64,000 bases of DNA from Chlorops oryzae (taxonomy: Eukaryota > Arthropoda > Insecta > Diptera > Chloropidae). The first letter of the stretch is position 1. The number at the start of each line of letters is the position of its first letter. The translations under genes and the position numbers were made by a program. The DNA is taken from positions 13,781,163 to 13,845,162 of the forward strand of contig CM035808.1 in NCBI GenBank assembly GCA_020466095.1. Direction: 5' to 3'. Shown piece after piece: positions 35,194 through 48,638 of this stretch. The notes under the pieces are model-generated. The model saw nothing but the letters and a program-made list of their open reading frames with translations, made no database searches and was not told the DNA's origin.

Positions 35194-37743
35194 AATAATT
35201 TCAGTAATTTCAATTTCGCATTGATACAAGCTTTTGGAAAGACTTTTAACTCAAATAGAAATACTACAGTCGGGGACCCTCTGAACACTACTACCTACTA
35301 AGAACAGAACAAAACTATTTACAAGATCATTCACTGTAGCTTAAATGTCCAGTTTTCAGTATGAATATGAGAATTCGGATCCACTTCATCAGAATGCTAA
35401 GATATCCTTTCAGTGCCTGATTTTTTAATGTGAGCAACGTATAACAGTTAAATATAACAGTTTAAATATTTTATTAAAGTACCAATTTGTGTGAGCAGCA
35501 ATCAAAAAGTGCGATCAGCAGAATCGGGGGGTATGCGATCATCGTATGTATGAACAATTTCATGTTCGAATTTTCGAATATCTCAGCCAAAAAAAATTTA
35601 CGAATGGATTTATAGAAAGTATGCCCCTCTCTGCTCGATTTACGCTTAATTTTATAATTCTACAAAGAGTTTCTCTATCCTAACAAAGTGCAAAGACAAT
35701 AGCCCAAGTAGTTTACGTAAAAAATGTGCCCTTTTTCATATATTAAAAATAAATGTAAAGTGTTTTTTCCTTTTTTATTTTCTTTTATATAAGAATGTAA
35801 CGTAGTTTCCGTTATTGTTAAAACTTTATTAACTATTACTATAATTATTGACTATTTTAATTAAAGCAAATATTTAAAAAAAAAAAAAACCACAAATTCC
35901 TACTAGTATTTTTAAACTAATTAGCGAATTCTTAAAGAAAAAAAAAATCCTTTCTCTTTCGTTGAAACAATAGCGCTTTATCGTAATTTTAAAAATATAA
36001 CGAACCCACATTTCACACATTTTCGGCATCAAAATTAACAACAGCAAAGTATAAATACTCATATGTAATTAAAATTGAAAGAAAACAAAAAAAATTAATA
36101 GAAAAAAATCAACATTTCGGCAAATGAAAGAAAAAATTCGAAATTTCGCAAAATTAAACGGCATTCGTAATACTTTTTGGCATGAAAAAATTTTTCTGAC
36201 ATATTGAAAAAAAAAAAAAAACAAAAAACCAAATTCAAATAAAATTGGTTAGAAAAAATATTTAAAAAATATTTTGTACTATATCGTTCTTGAGAGAAAC
36301 AAGAACCGTAAAGCGACGATAAAAATAAAGAAGATGAAAAAGAAAAGTAGAAGAGAAGAAGAAATTAAATACCTCAATGTAAGTGCATTATCTTCTTTAA
36401 AACAAACAAAAAGATTAAATATATATTTATATATTTAATTAGAACAAAAGCAAAATTAAATAAAAATGCTTAAAATAAAAATAAATAAAAAAAAAAACGA
36501 AAAATAATAATACATGAAAAGTCAAGTAATAACATAAAATAGCTTAACTGCGAAAAAAATATCCCATGAAATAAGCTTTTTGAGAATCTTCTGAAGTGCT
36601 TAACAACAACAACAACAACAACAAAAGGGAACTTTCAGAACAGCGCTTCGAGAATTATAAATTGTGTGTTAAAAAAAAAAAAGCATATCAAGATTAAAAT
36701 GGCGAATAATTTTAAGTAAAAAATCAGTGTTTTTGGAGTTGAAAACTTTTCGTTGAAATTTAGTTGAACAAAGCGTTTGGACAAAATCAAAAACAAAACA
36801 AACAAAAAATTAAAGAACTTCGAAAGATGAAGTCCTAGAACCACCGAGTCACGCGTTTTCAACTATTCAATTGGAAAACTTTGCAAATTTCTTTCTTCAT
36901 GCTCAGAGAAATTATTGCACTCAATTTCAAATTTCATTTTCAAAATATCAACAACAAAAAAAAAAAACATCCCTTTATGAAAACAAAAAAAAAATTTAAT
37001 TCGATGTAATAAAAATAAAAATTGTCCCATAAAAAAAAATCCATTAAAAATTCTTGGCATAAATTTTCGAGTCCGTATCTTACAAACAACTGCGCTCAAA
37101 TATTATACCAAATCATAAGTATATAAAAATAAATTGAAAAATAATTCAAATGAAAAATTACAACTAAAAAAAGTTAAAAAAAAAAAAAAACAAAACCAAA
37201 CAAAAACTATAAATAATAACGGCATAAAATGGGTAAAAATTAGTGTTTACAAAGTCTCAAAAGAGAAATAGAAGTAAGCGAAAAAGAAAAAATTAAAAGC
37301 TTCAAAAAACGTTTATATGTATTAAACGTATATAAAGTCTTTATATACATACACGACACATACAAACATAAACACACACACACACATTATTAGGGCATTT
37401 ATATATTATATATTAATAAATGTTTACATATTTTTTATATTTTGAAAAAATATATACTATATTATCAAATTGTGAGTAAAATAATTTTTTTATAAACTCG
37501 AAGCAAAGAACTTAAGTCGTTTTTAAAACAACAAATTAAAGGCATTAATGCAGAGGGAGAGAGACTTAATGAATTGTACTTTCATTGACCGAGGGGAAGG
37601 AAACTACATATACACAACAATTAAAACTTGACCATGGATTTTCAGTGAAAAACTTTCGAATTATCATTAGTGTTTTAAATATTTATTGCAAAATGACATC
37701 CATATTTTTTATTCATGAAATTTTCTATAAGAGGAAATCTCCA

Positions 37744-37865
37744 GCTCTGTCAGACATGAAACAGAAATTCAAAAACTTCGTATAGAAAAAAAAAACACTT
37801 CAGGATATTTCTGATTCATTTCTGAAGTGTTTTTTTTATATGAAGTTTTTCATTTCTGACAGAGC
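37744..37865 (+). ncRNA. large stem-loop in the presumed Imp 3' UTR
   Basis: GCTCTGTCAGACATGAAA at the left pairs with TTTCATTTCTGACAGAGC at the right, AAAAACTTC with GAAGTTTTT, and AAACACTTCAG with CTGAAGTGTTT. The left arm has a 10-base bulge. A loop of about 18 bases remains. It could be an RNA structure for a binding protein, a hairpin substrate for Dicer, or a small MITE remnant. Confidence 0.45.
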
Positions 37866-39297
37866 AACTACCTTTTTAAGCATGAAAAATTCCATTTAAC
37901 GGACTCACTTTGGTCAATTATATGCTACTAAAAAGTTTTCAAATATTTTTTATTAAATCCATTCATCATGTTTATGAGATTTATGTTCTAATTTTCTTCA
38001 GGTCCTAACAAAAGGACAAACAAAAATTAACTTCAATATAACACTTTAATGGATTCAAAATTTGAATTTCAAATTGAATATTTTAAACATTGGACAGAAA
38101 TATTGAAAAGTTTCTCCCCGAATTCGATAAGTTTTAAAGTAATTTTTTTTCTCAAAGAAATAACATCCCTGAAAACTCTTCCTCGAGACACCAGCAAAAA
38201 TCATTTGCCTCAACAAAAAAAAAGTGAACTTAGAATTTCAATTGAATTTTGTCGAAGGGGGCTACCTTAACATAGGACCTATGAATGAAAATCGACGGAC
38301 AAACGTATTTTCTTTATATATACAACTTTTTAAAAGTGTAGTTAAAAGGAAATATATATAAAAAAAAAAAAGAAGAAAAGAGATAAAAAATCAAGAAACG
38401 AGAAATTTTAAAATCGAAACTAAAAGCGGATATTATTGAAATTGTGCGAAACGGCATTGAAACGTTTATTAAACTAAAGAAGAAAAAGAAAAAGAAGCAG
38501 AAGCAGAGGATGATGAAGATGAAAAAGAAGATGAAGGTGAAGGTGATTGTGACGATGAAGATGAAGATGAAGAAGAGAAATTAGACGGAAATGGACAATT
38601 GAAGATTTACATGTGCGAGAGAGAACATATTTTATAGGCGAGGAAGATACAGAGTTTATATATGTATTTATTAGTATTTAGAGAGGCTATTGATATCGTT
38701 ATTTTGTAAATGCATAAAAACATAAGAGTTGAGTTGGAAGATTTTACACATATTTATATACATAAATGTATAAAAACAACAACATAATTGTTCTTTTTGA
38801 TTTAAAATTTAACATTTTTTTAATTCTTTTAGGAAATGCGGAGAGCATGTTAAAAACATGCGCTATGCATGAAAAAAAAAGATAAGAATTTGCTTTGCTC
38901 CTTAAAATTTTTTAAGTTGTTTGGTTTTTTTTTTTTTTAATATTTAACACTAAATTATATTTATAAAAAAAGATTAATTTTAAATTTTCCAGAAATTTTT
39001 TTAAAAATTATATTTTTTTTGAGACTTAATTTAAAACTTAAATGCGTGGTATAAGTAATTATATAAATTAAAATAAACAAAAAAAAAAAATGAAGTCGAA
39101 ACATTCGTGTTGTAAGTTGTGCCAAGTACTGACTAAATTTAAGTGTGATATACTTTTCCTAATAATTTTTAAAAAAATTATTAATTCTTTGTGTAAGTGT
39201 TGTGTATTTTTTAGTTTGAATTGAATTTAATTTTTCCTTTGGAAAATTTTATTTATTTATTTCTGTTTTTATATTTTTTTTTTGTATTTTCACTTTT

Positions 39298-39332
<35 letters not shown>

Positions 39333-41137
39333 GCTTTTCGAGTTCAATAGTGGATGGGAATTGAGGACAGCAAAATTTTTCCAAATTTTCTACTAATTCT
39401 GAAAGAATTACAACATTAAAGAACTAAAAAAAAAAGCAGAAGTATTTCAAATAATTTCTAAAATACCATTCAACACAAAAAAAAAAAAAAGATATCACAC
39501 AGCGCTTTTGGACACTGAAGATGTAATTGTGAAAAACCAAGAGGGTTCACAGTGTGGGGAACAATTAACATTAACCAAAATCATTTGAGATGTACAGTTC
39601 GCATCCTCTGCAGAGATACGAAAAGAAATAGAAAAGCAGAGCTTCTCACAACCAATTAATGCCAGCGTTATACTCGTTTCCATCATGAAAAAAGCTATCG
39701 AAATTGAGGTTGGGAAGGAAGAAATTGGATCCTATGCATACATATGAGATCAGACCGTTTTCTCGAGCACTTGAAAAATTTGCTTAGTTTGGAGTGCCAG
39801 ACAAATAATTGACCTATGAGTTTCAAATAAGGTATTTAAGCTTTATCTCGATTGACTCAAGTCAGAGATCCATCTCATTTTTATACGAGCCATTGTCATG
39901 GTTGTGTGCCCTTCTAAAAAAAAAAAAAATTTGGATCCACAAATCCATAACGAAATTGCTTTGTTCCCAATCCCATACTCGACTGGGTTTCTTTCTCGAT
40001 TTACAACAAATATAAGGCAAGCATAATTCAAAAATATAGCACAAAAAAAAAAAAAACATTTAATAAATTATCCCCACACAACTTTGAAGTCTTTCATGGG
40101 GTCTAAAAATTACTTTCGGACACATTTTTCTCAAAAATATCGAAAAAAAGTACGAAAAACAGGAAAAGCGCACACATTTTATTACAAACACAGGAAGAAC
40201 TTATTTTTAAAAATTTCAAAGAGAGAAAAATAATTGAATATAAACAAATTTTTCAATGAAAAGGACACTGTGCCGATGGAGATGATCTCTTTTGATTGTC
40301 GAAAACATTTTTCATGCTATAAGAAAAACTTATGTAGTCCGAGGCAAGAAGACAGTCACAGTTGTTCCAATACAATTTTCTCAAAATTAAAAAAAAATTT
40401 TTTTTAACGCCACTTAACGATTTTTTTAAAAGATATTTTTACTGAGTTTTTAAGATTTGAGAATCTTGTTAAGTGTCTCTATCACTTAAAAGCTTGAAAA
40501 TGTTAAGAATTGAAGAAAAGGATATATGTATTTCTTACAATTTTATATACATATATATACATATATATATATATATGCGTACAAAAATTAGTACAAACAC
40601 ATTTTGAATCAAATTTTTTTCGTATATATTTATAAATTATCTTAAACTGACAAAATTGAAAAGGTTTTTATGCTTTTTGAATTCAAAATATCGAGTAAAA
40701 AATAATGAAAGAAAAATAACGATATATATAAAATCAGAAGACTACTGGTAAAATGAAAAAAAAACAACATCAAATTTTTTTGAGACAGACCATTGTAGCT
40801 ACAGATAACGATAGACTCGTATAGGTAAAGGCAATAAGAACAGGCAACCATAACCATAGCCGATGGAAAAGATGGAAAAAAATTGAAAACAGATTTAAAA
40901 TAGTAAGGGGTGAGAGTGAGAATACTACAGCTCCAACACTTTTTTCACCCAAAGATTCTCTTAATATTGTATACATACATATTTATAAACACATAATAGC
41001 CGTTGCATTGACAACAGAGACGAGAACATTGAAACGATTTCAAGCAGTAATGTGCACATAGTATCAAAAAGACAAAAAAAAAAAAAAAATTAAGAAGACG
41101 AAATCAACGATCCAATTTCATACTAAAAGAAAGAGAG

Positions 41138-41193
41138 TTTTCAATCACACCTGCCGTTTTTTTATCGCATGCGATAAGTTTGTGTGATTGAAA
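41138..41193 (+). repeat. stem-loop in the presumed Imp 3' UTR
   Basis: TTTCAATCACAC (41139-41150) pairs with GTGTGATTGAAA (41182-41193); within the loop TTATCGCATGCGATAA is itself a perfect 16-bp palindrome. A related GCGATAAGC word occurs near 43175. Confidence 0.5.
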
Positions 41194-42953
41194 GCTTTTT
41201 TTTTTGGCTTTGTTTACACATACATGTATTGACACGGCACATTAGTAGTATTTAAATCACGGACATTCAACTGCAAAATAGTTCCGCATAAATATACAAG
41301 AAACTACATAAAAAAGATCAATGATTCGAAAAATTTTTCAACCGGATAAGACAGAAAAAAACTCATTTTTTAAGATGAAACAAGAAACAAAAAAGAAAAC
41401 CAAAACAAAACCTTACTAGAAACAAACCAGAATGCGACCAAAAATATAAAACAAAACTAAAAAAAAAAAAACTTATAAGATGTTAAAATTTTTTCATTTC
41501 AAATAATCACACTGCCCGAGTTAAATTTATATTCAGACAACAGTGAAAACGAAAAAAAAAAAAAACACTAAACATGCTTACCCAAAAAAAAGACCGTTTA
41601 AAATAATCGTAAAAATAATATATGAACGTAAAATAAAAACAAAAATACGAAAACAACATAAAATTTTAAAAATAATTAATTATCACAAAATTATGGGGAA
41701 AAAATAAAATAAAATGAAAATAAAATAAATATACCTTTGTTTTTTTCGGAAAAGATAGCAAAGCAAAGTTAAGAAAATTCACAAGAATTGTTTAAATAAT
41801 ACATCTGCATGTTACGATTACTTTAGCAGTTAAGCATGAAAAATGTCCACAAGGAAATTAGACACAAGAAAAACGAAGAAAATTGTTTCAGTGTTATTAA
41901 AATGAGAATTCAAAAATAAAAACAAAACGAAAAAATATAACATTTAAGTACATCCAATTGAAGAATAATAGTTTTTAGGCAAAGAATTAAATCACAATAA
42001 TTGAGAAAAAACAAAATATGAAAAAAAATAATTAATAAAAAAAAAAAAACTAAGAAACTACATTGCTGTATGTGTCCAATTGTAAAATGTCTTTAAAGAA
42101 AAACAAAATGAAAAACCAAAAAAAAAAAAAATTTGAATATCAAAACCAAAATTGAAAAAAAATAATAAAATTTAGATGGAAAATTTAAGAAAATTTGTAT
42201 GTCAATGTTGAGTAAAGAACTAAATATTTTTGAGATAAACAACTTATAAAAACAAATCAAACGAAAATGAATGAAAATACATAGAGGAAAAAAGAATAAA
42301 CTTCATACGCTCCGCTTCAAAAAAAAAAAATATATATATATAAGAAAATACACATTCATTCAGTTTTAAAATAATGCAAAAGTAGAAAGAAATATGAAGA
42401 ACTCCTGGCAACATGATCGCATTTGAACGATATGAAAGTCCAAATAACACTTTTCAACATTATAGAATTAATTTCAAATTCTCGGGAGCAAAATAATAAA
42501 ATCTGTTACTTTTACGCATCATTACGCATTTTTTGCCTTTACGGTCGCTTCAAGACGTAGGGATTTTTAGTTTCTAAGACCATTAAAAGAACACATCTTT
42601 TTGTGCTCACTTCCAAATGTGCTAGAGTCTTGTCAGACTCGTTCTTTTTTTCAACATCCTTGCTAATTACTGTCGCCTTATGGGCGATGTGTACTATCGC
42701 CCCTATTCGAATAATATTAGGGGTGTATTTCTTATGGCTATTTTCGTTCCAAATATTTTCGATTTTAGATTTTAACACAGAGAAACACAATGCAAAAAAA
42801 AAATTGAAAAAAATTTAACAACAAACAAATACAAAAAAAAAAAAATTATTTTTACATACTTACTTTCAATTAATTGCGCAATTATTGAAATACACCTAAA
42901 GTTATGCATACCTATACCTTTATACACAAAAATATGCCTATCATGAAAAATTC

Positions 42954-43024
42954 TTCCAACTAAGACGTCCGGCCATAATCGGAGACTGAATTACATCATT
43001 TGTACCGCAACGTCTTAGTTGGAA
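42954..43024 (+). repeat. 15-bp stem-loop in the presumed Imp 3' UTR
   Basis: TTCCAACTAAGACGT and ACGTCTTAGTTGGAA are perfect inverse copies 41 bases apart. They may be the ends of a tiny MITE or an RNA stem. Confidence 0.5.
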
Positions 43025-44637
43025 ATATTTTTTTTTTTTTTTTTTTTGAAACACTATAATAAACTTAATTCATTATTGAAACTAATTTTTATTAAAATTT
43101 ATTTACGGTTGACAAAAATTAAACAATAAACTGGGAGTGGCATGTGTGAGTCACACACACAAAAATAAAAAATCGCACGCGATAAGCTTTGATAAATAAA
43201 AGTCTCATGCGGCTTCAATTCTTTATATCGCATGACACAAAACAAATCCAACTTTGTTTTTGCTGCAACATGCAACGTAAAAGAAGAAATACCTTTTTAA
43301 AAAGTTTTTGTCCAAAAATCATATTTACGTATGCATAGAATTATAGCATGAATGCAATTTTTCTAAAGTTAAATAAAATAAAACAAAATCAAATAAAATA
43401 ACGAAATGGCTCCCGTGAAGAAAAATAAATTTCTTTGAATATTTTTAATTGTTTTTTTTTTTTTTTACGAGTCAAGCTTAAAGATGAATTGTCGATTCGA
43501 AAATAATATAACCGCTATGTATAAATTTGTATTATTTAATTTTATATATGTATCTTAATTTTGTTTGTAAATTTTTATTTTTATTTTTTTTAATTATTTG
43601 CTATAATTTATAGAACTCTTAAAAGAGCGCAAATCTGCAAAGGCTTTGTCGCTAAGCTTCAAGAAAGAAAAGAGTTCATACAATTAAGCCAGACAACGAA
43701 GTTGTTTCTATTAAGTTTTCTTTATTCAATCGGTTAATATTTCATTTTGAATTCTTTATTTTTATATATACAATATATATATTTTTTTTAAATTTTACTT
43801 TAGTTTTAATTTTTTGATGATATGATTTTTTTTTTTTCGTTTTTTATTTGCTCCACAAAACTTGTTATGTTGTGTTCTTGGTGTACGATTTATCTGTATC
43901 TGTGTGATAGTAGTTTTTAATTTTGATCGTGCGTCGCTAACCCAATTTACAGGTCAAAAGTTTGTGTGCGTTTATTTGATTTTATGTTGTTTTAATTTCT
44001 CTTATTTTTGTATGCCTTTTTTCTTTAATTTCGTCTTACAAGAAAACACTGTACTACTGTCTTTGGTTCTTATATTGAATAAAACAAAAAAAAAACAAAA
44101 ATTATTATTTTTAAAAACTTATTTACATATTTTAGCATATAAATCACGAAGAAGAAGAAAAAAGGAGAAAATTGAAGATAAGTAATTTTTTTTTGTTAGT
44201 TTTGTAAAAATAAAATTTAATTAAAAAAGATAATTTAAAAATATGAGAACACTTTTTTAAATACATATATATACATATGAAAGAAAAAAATAAACGTATA
44301 AAAGTTTTATTTGTAACTATATAATTCATTACCTTTTAAAATTACAATTAATTATTATTTAACAAAAGAGGAAAATTAAGAGCAAACAAAAAACCGCAAA
44401 ATTATAAAAAAAATCAAATTAAAATCTTTTGTTTTTTGTGTAAAAATTTTATATTTTTTATGAAGAAATATAAAGTTAAAAAACGATTTACTATTGTGTT
44501 TTATTTTGAGTTCCATTATTTTGAGATTTCTAGCTTATTTGTTGAACGTTTTTCTTTTGTATACATATGCGAATGGGTTCGAAAGGCTGCAAGTGATGTT
44601 TATTTTACATAAACACAAAAACACCCTTAAGTGAGAC

Positions 44638-44773
44638 CCTCCTGACGTTTTACTTAACGGTGGTTCCAGGAGGTTCCAACCGTCCGCACTAGGGGAGATG
44701 TTTAGAGGATTAAAGTCTCTCACTGACTTTGGCTTTCGATGCTTTTACTCCTCGTAAAAAAAAAAAAAAAAAA
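44638..44773 (+). mobile_element. 5'-truncated retroposon with poly-A tail and 14-bp target duplication
   Basis: The 136-bp insertion ends in about 18 A residues and is flanked by the perfect direct repeat CCCTTAAGTGAGAC (44624-44637 and 44774-44787). Poly-A plus a long target duplication is the signature of LINE-driven reverse transcription. The body is the 3' end of an unidentified LINE or SINE. Confidence 0.85.
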
Positions 44774-45514
44774 CCCTTAAGTGAGACGTTTTGAGGGAAT
44801 GAAAAATACTATCACACTATCAATATTATCAATATTAGCATTGGAATAGATCTTTTGTCAGGCATCAAAGCCAATAAAATGAGGTTTCAAGGCTCTCTTC
44901 GGGTCTGGTATTTTCTCTAATCATCGCGACTCGAAATAAGCCATCGCATCGAATTGCGTTTTGCATCGCAATATAGAGTAGGGCCCCAGAAAAGATCAAT
45001 GGATCACATGCTTTAAAACATACCACTTTCAATATGTTGTCAGTCACAAAACTGGGAAGTTTTATAAATTGGATTAAGAAAGAAAAATCTTATTCATGTC
45101 TTCATCCTTAATAAAAAAAAAAATTATATTTCAAAATTCAGCCACTGTCATAATTTGCTCATTTTTTACACAACGATTTCTTATAATATATTGTAAAAAC
45201 AAAAAAAAATCGAATGCGATCAGAAAATTCGTTCAAAAACTCGCCAAACTATTAAAAAAAAGTAGCTGAAATAAACCATACACAGAGAAAAATTTATAAA
45301 GAAATAAACCGATAACAAGATTTCAAACAAGGTTTACCTAAAAAAAAATTTTTTATTGAATAGTGTTGCAAAAACGAACTACAATCTATACATATTTACT
45401 AAAATATATATTCGTATATACATAAATGTATATGTTAACATACAGAGATCGGAGCAAACCTACACACTCTATATATACATATATATATACGATAATAACT
45501 ATTCAAAAAAGAAA

Positions 45515-45522
45515 CTACCTCA
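45515..45522 (+). promoter_or_regulatory. canonical let-7 8-mer seed match
   Basis: CTACCTCA is the exact 8-mer complement of the let-7 seed. It lies in A/U-rich sequence in the presumed Imp 3' UTR. let-7 is known to repress Imp in Drosophila, so the match is meaningful if the transcript reaches this far; by chance an 8-mer would also occur at low frequency in 15 kb. Confidence 0.45.
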
Positions 45523-47058
45523 GAGAATATATATGTAATAGACACTTCTTTAGTAATATTATATTATATATATATAAAAATGTCCTATGAGCTGCATTTA
45601 CATATATACATGCATGCATATATGCATAGACATATACAAAAAGAAAACAAAATAAAAAATTATACACAAACGTATACAAAATGAAAATAAAAGAAAAATA
45701 TTTGAAAAAAAAAATCATGTGGAAAAAATGTGTTAAAAAATAACTTCAAAACTCGAACACAATGTTTTATTGAAAGTCGTTCATATTTTAAACAATTACA
45801 CTGAAAGAAAATAATCCTTCTAAAAAATTATTTAACGTCCATTTTTTATGTTAATTGTTTCGTAAATTTGTGTATACGCTATTAATCATGTGTCTGTGTC
45901 CAATTTAAAACATATTCCAAAAACTATAATGCATAAAACTTAAATAAAACTAAATTATTGTGGATCTATATTGCAATGGCAAAAATATTCATTCGTACAC
46001 TAGAAAAACAAAAAATGATATTCAAAATTGCTATAGAAAAACTTGAAAATAGAGGAAAAATCCCCAAAAAAAAAAAAAAAATCAAATTAAATGTCGAATT
46101 AAAATTTGGAGAAAAAATGTGTTAAGGAATTCTATGTTAAATGTATTTCGCTAGAAAAATATGCTTACATGTCGTGCTCACTGAAATAAAAAAAAATAGA
46201 AGAAAAAAAATTAATAAAAACTCTCAATGAAATCAAGATCCAAAATGCTCTTTGAAAAATCGAAATCAAAAAAAAAAAAAAAAAAACAAACAAACAAAAA
46301 CAGAAAAAGCTTACACACAACCTATAGGCAAGGAAAAACCAAAATTTAACCAAATACACCCAGAAATTGTAATGAAATTAAAATTTCCAAAATATCGATT
46401 TAAGACTATGAATGTTCTACTCTACAAAAGCCATTTGAAAAAATTTGAAATTCCAAGTAAGTACATTACTCTTATATTTATAGATTTGTGTATTCAATGT
46501 CATCAAAATTAAATTAAATTAATTACATGAAATTATGTCAACTTAAATAAACCGACAAAATTATTACCAAAATGTATTTCATCAATAAAATAAAAAACGA
46601 AAAATTCCGTATTCAAAAAATGTAAAAAGTTTTTTTTTTTTACTAACAATTTGTTATTTGAAAGTACAGAAGTTAAATTCCTTTTTAAATATTTTATAGG
46701 TACTAAGTATAAAATGAATTATAAAATAATTTTCCCATAGTTTTTGTTAAAGCTGGTGTAAACATTTAGTGAATTGCGAACATTTCCTTGCTTTTCCTTT
46801 CTTGCGAAAAATTTTGGTTTTCTAACATTCCCAACATTTTCCATTTTATGCCTACCCTCAATATATTCGACCCAAAGAAGCAGAATTGAACTTGAAAAAG
46901 CGGCAATGTTGCCTCATATAAAAAGAATATGCTACTATTTAATTTCTATTATTGAATTATCGAGTGTTTAAACCAAATTTAATTTTTTTTTTTTTGCAAC
47001 ATTTTCTCAAAATGATCTTTTTATTGCCGCAACCACATTCGCGGATGTGATTTCCTTA

Positions 47059-48617
47059 AATCCATATCCGCTTGTGCCAAAGAAATCCCATCCGCCACAT
47101 CCCTAAACGTAACATAGAATATTCTCTCGCTCTCTTGCTTGCGATGTGGAGAAATAGTAATTTCTATTCACCACCACTACTAACTACCCCTTCACAGTGC
47201 TGATTGAATGCTACTATAGTAGTTTTAATTGGTACTTTTTGTCCCATCATACTACTTTACTACTCCTTTCATTAACGAAAAAGTGTACATGTTTTCATAG
47301 ATAATTACAATCATTCATTTTTAAGCCTTCTTTGTTTACGAGTTTTCGATGTTTTTAAAGGAAAGCCTCTAACTAGTGTTTATTTTTCTTCAATTGCTTA
47401 AAAGCTACTTCTTTTTTAATATCCTCCGTTTTTTTTTATAAAAACTACCATTTTAAAAACATTTTGCTACTTTCTAAGATAAGAAAACGACAGCACTTCC
47501 CCTTCTTCGTAGAAAATCCCACTCTCTCACTCACATTCTCTCATTAGATTTGCGCAGCTGTGGTGAAATAGTAATGCGTAACTGCGGTGGAATAGTGCGG
47601 CAACAAAGCAGCTCATGGAATTACTTTCATTCAGAATCTTCAGTTGGGTTGTTATATATGGTTGGTTTGCAAAACGTGAAATAAGACGGGAAGAAATACG
47701 CACAAATGTGAAACGAAAACATCGGAATTCCGAATTTGAGAAAATGAGAAAAATGAAAAAGCTGAAATAAAAAATTCGCCCAATCGAAAACAGAAATTGA
47801 AAGAAACTACTTTGGCGTCTATCGCGGCGGCTGTGGTCTGCTCTGCTCTGCTCTGCTTTTCTCGGCTGCGCAGCTGTTTTCGTTTGCCGCATGAGCGACC
47901 CAATTGGATTTTATTAATTGCAATTTAGTGGAGAAATAGTGAAATGATAAAAAAGTGTGATAAACAAAGCGAAAAAAACGGAAATTCATTGTCAATCCAT
48001 ACAGTTCAGTCGGCGCGTTCCTTCGATGATGTAGATATTTACTTATTAAATATATGTATGTATGTGCCTACCTACATAAATAGTTCCGTAAACAAAAGTA
48101 AAAGCAAAGTTGGGAGAGCTTTCACGCGCGAAAAGGGTTTGAGCATGAGTATTTAAAGAAAAAAAAAAAAAAAAAAACCGAAGAAAAGAACAACAAAACA
48201 AAAAATAAAAACAAACCCTTTTGACTCTTGGTGAAGATTCGATTGATTTTCCGCGCATTTAAAGCACAAGCCGCAAAAAAAGGCATTTAGGAAAGAAGAA
48301 ATTCGAAATTGAAAGCGATAATACAGTACAGATTGAAGAGTGACTGCAGTGAACGTAAATTCCGAAATATCGCACAACCCTCAAAGAAACAGGAGCACTC
48401 TTCTCGAAGCACAATGTTCACTTTCTTCGAGCTGCTGGGACTCTTTGCTCTATTGATGATACCCTTCATCTATGAAGAGAGTCACTTATTCCGTTACTAT
48501 TTTAAATTCTTCCTCTACTACGGCATCGTTTCGCTAAATTCTATCATTTTGATCCCCGCTTTCCTCGTCCGGCCCTGCGACGTACGAAATCTCCTGTAAG
48601 TAATCAAAAGTATTCAT
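47059..48617 (+). repeat. AGPAT promoter/first-exon module, copy 1
   Basis: This segment is nearly identical to 58778-60329 over its whole length, and its part from about 47445 is repeated at 50846-52098. It holds promoter DNA, a 5' leader, the ATG exon and the start of intron 1. Differences are few single bases and run-length changes, for example an A run at 48160-48177 in copy 1 that is ACAAAC in the others. The tandem unit shared with copy 2 extends to 50845 and includes the foldback insertion. Confidence 0.9.
48414..48595 (+). CDS. AGPAT-like first coding exon, copy 1 (partial gene)
   Basis: The exon codes 60 residues plus two bases: MFTFFELLGLFALLMIPFIY, an acidic link, YYFKFFLYYGIVSLNSIILI, then RPCDVRNL. 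It ends CTCCT before the donor GTAAGT at 48596. Two hydrophobic spans followed by RP.DVRN match the start of metazoan 1-acylglycerol-3-phosphate acyltransferases (AGPAT1/2 type), ER membrane enzymes making phosphatidic acid. The catalytic NHxxxxD motif would lie in exon 2, which is not in the window. A foldback element follows 43 bp after the donor, so this copy may be an alternative first exon or a dead duplicate. Confidence 0.7.
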
Positions 48618-48638
48618 CTTTCAATATAGACAATAAGA

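Larger units (their letters stand above)
32066..46750 (+). other. probable very long Imp 3' UTR
   Basis: After the Imp stop no coding gene is visible for about 14.7 kb. The plus strand is very A-rich with U runs, AATAAA words throughout, and little CpG. Drosophila Imp is known to make extended neural 3' UTRs of many kilobases, so the simplest reading is that this is transcribed 3' UTR. The downstream limit is not known; the composition changes near 46.8 kb, before the AGPAT promoter copies. Insertions inside it are listed separately. The UTR assignment is inference. Confidence 0.6.
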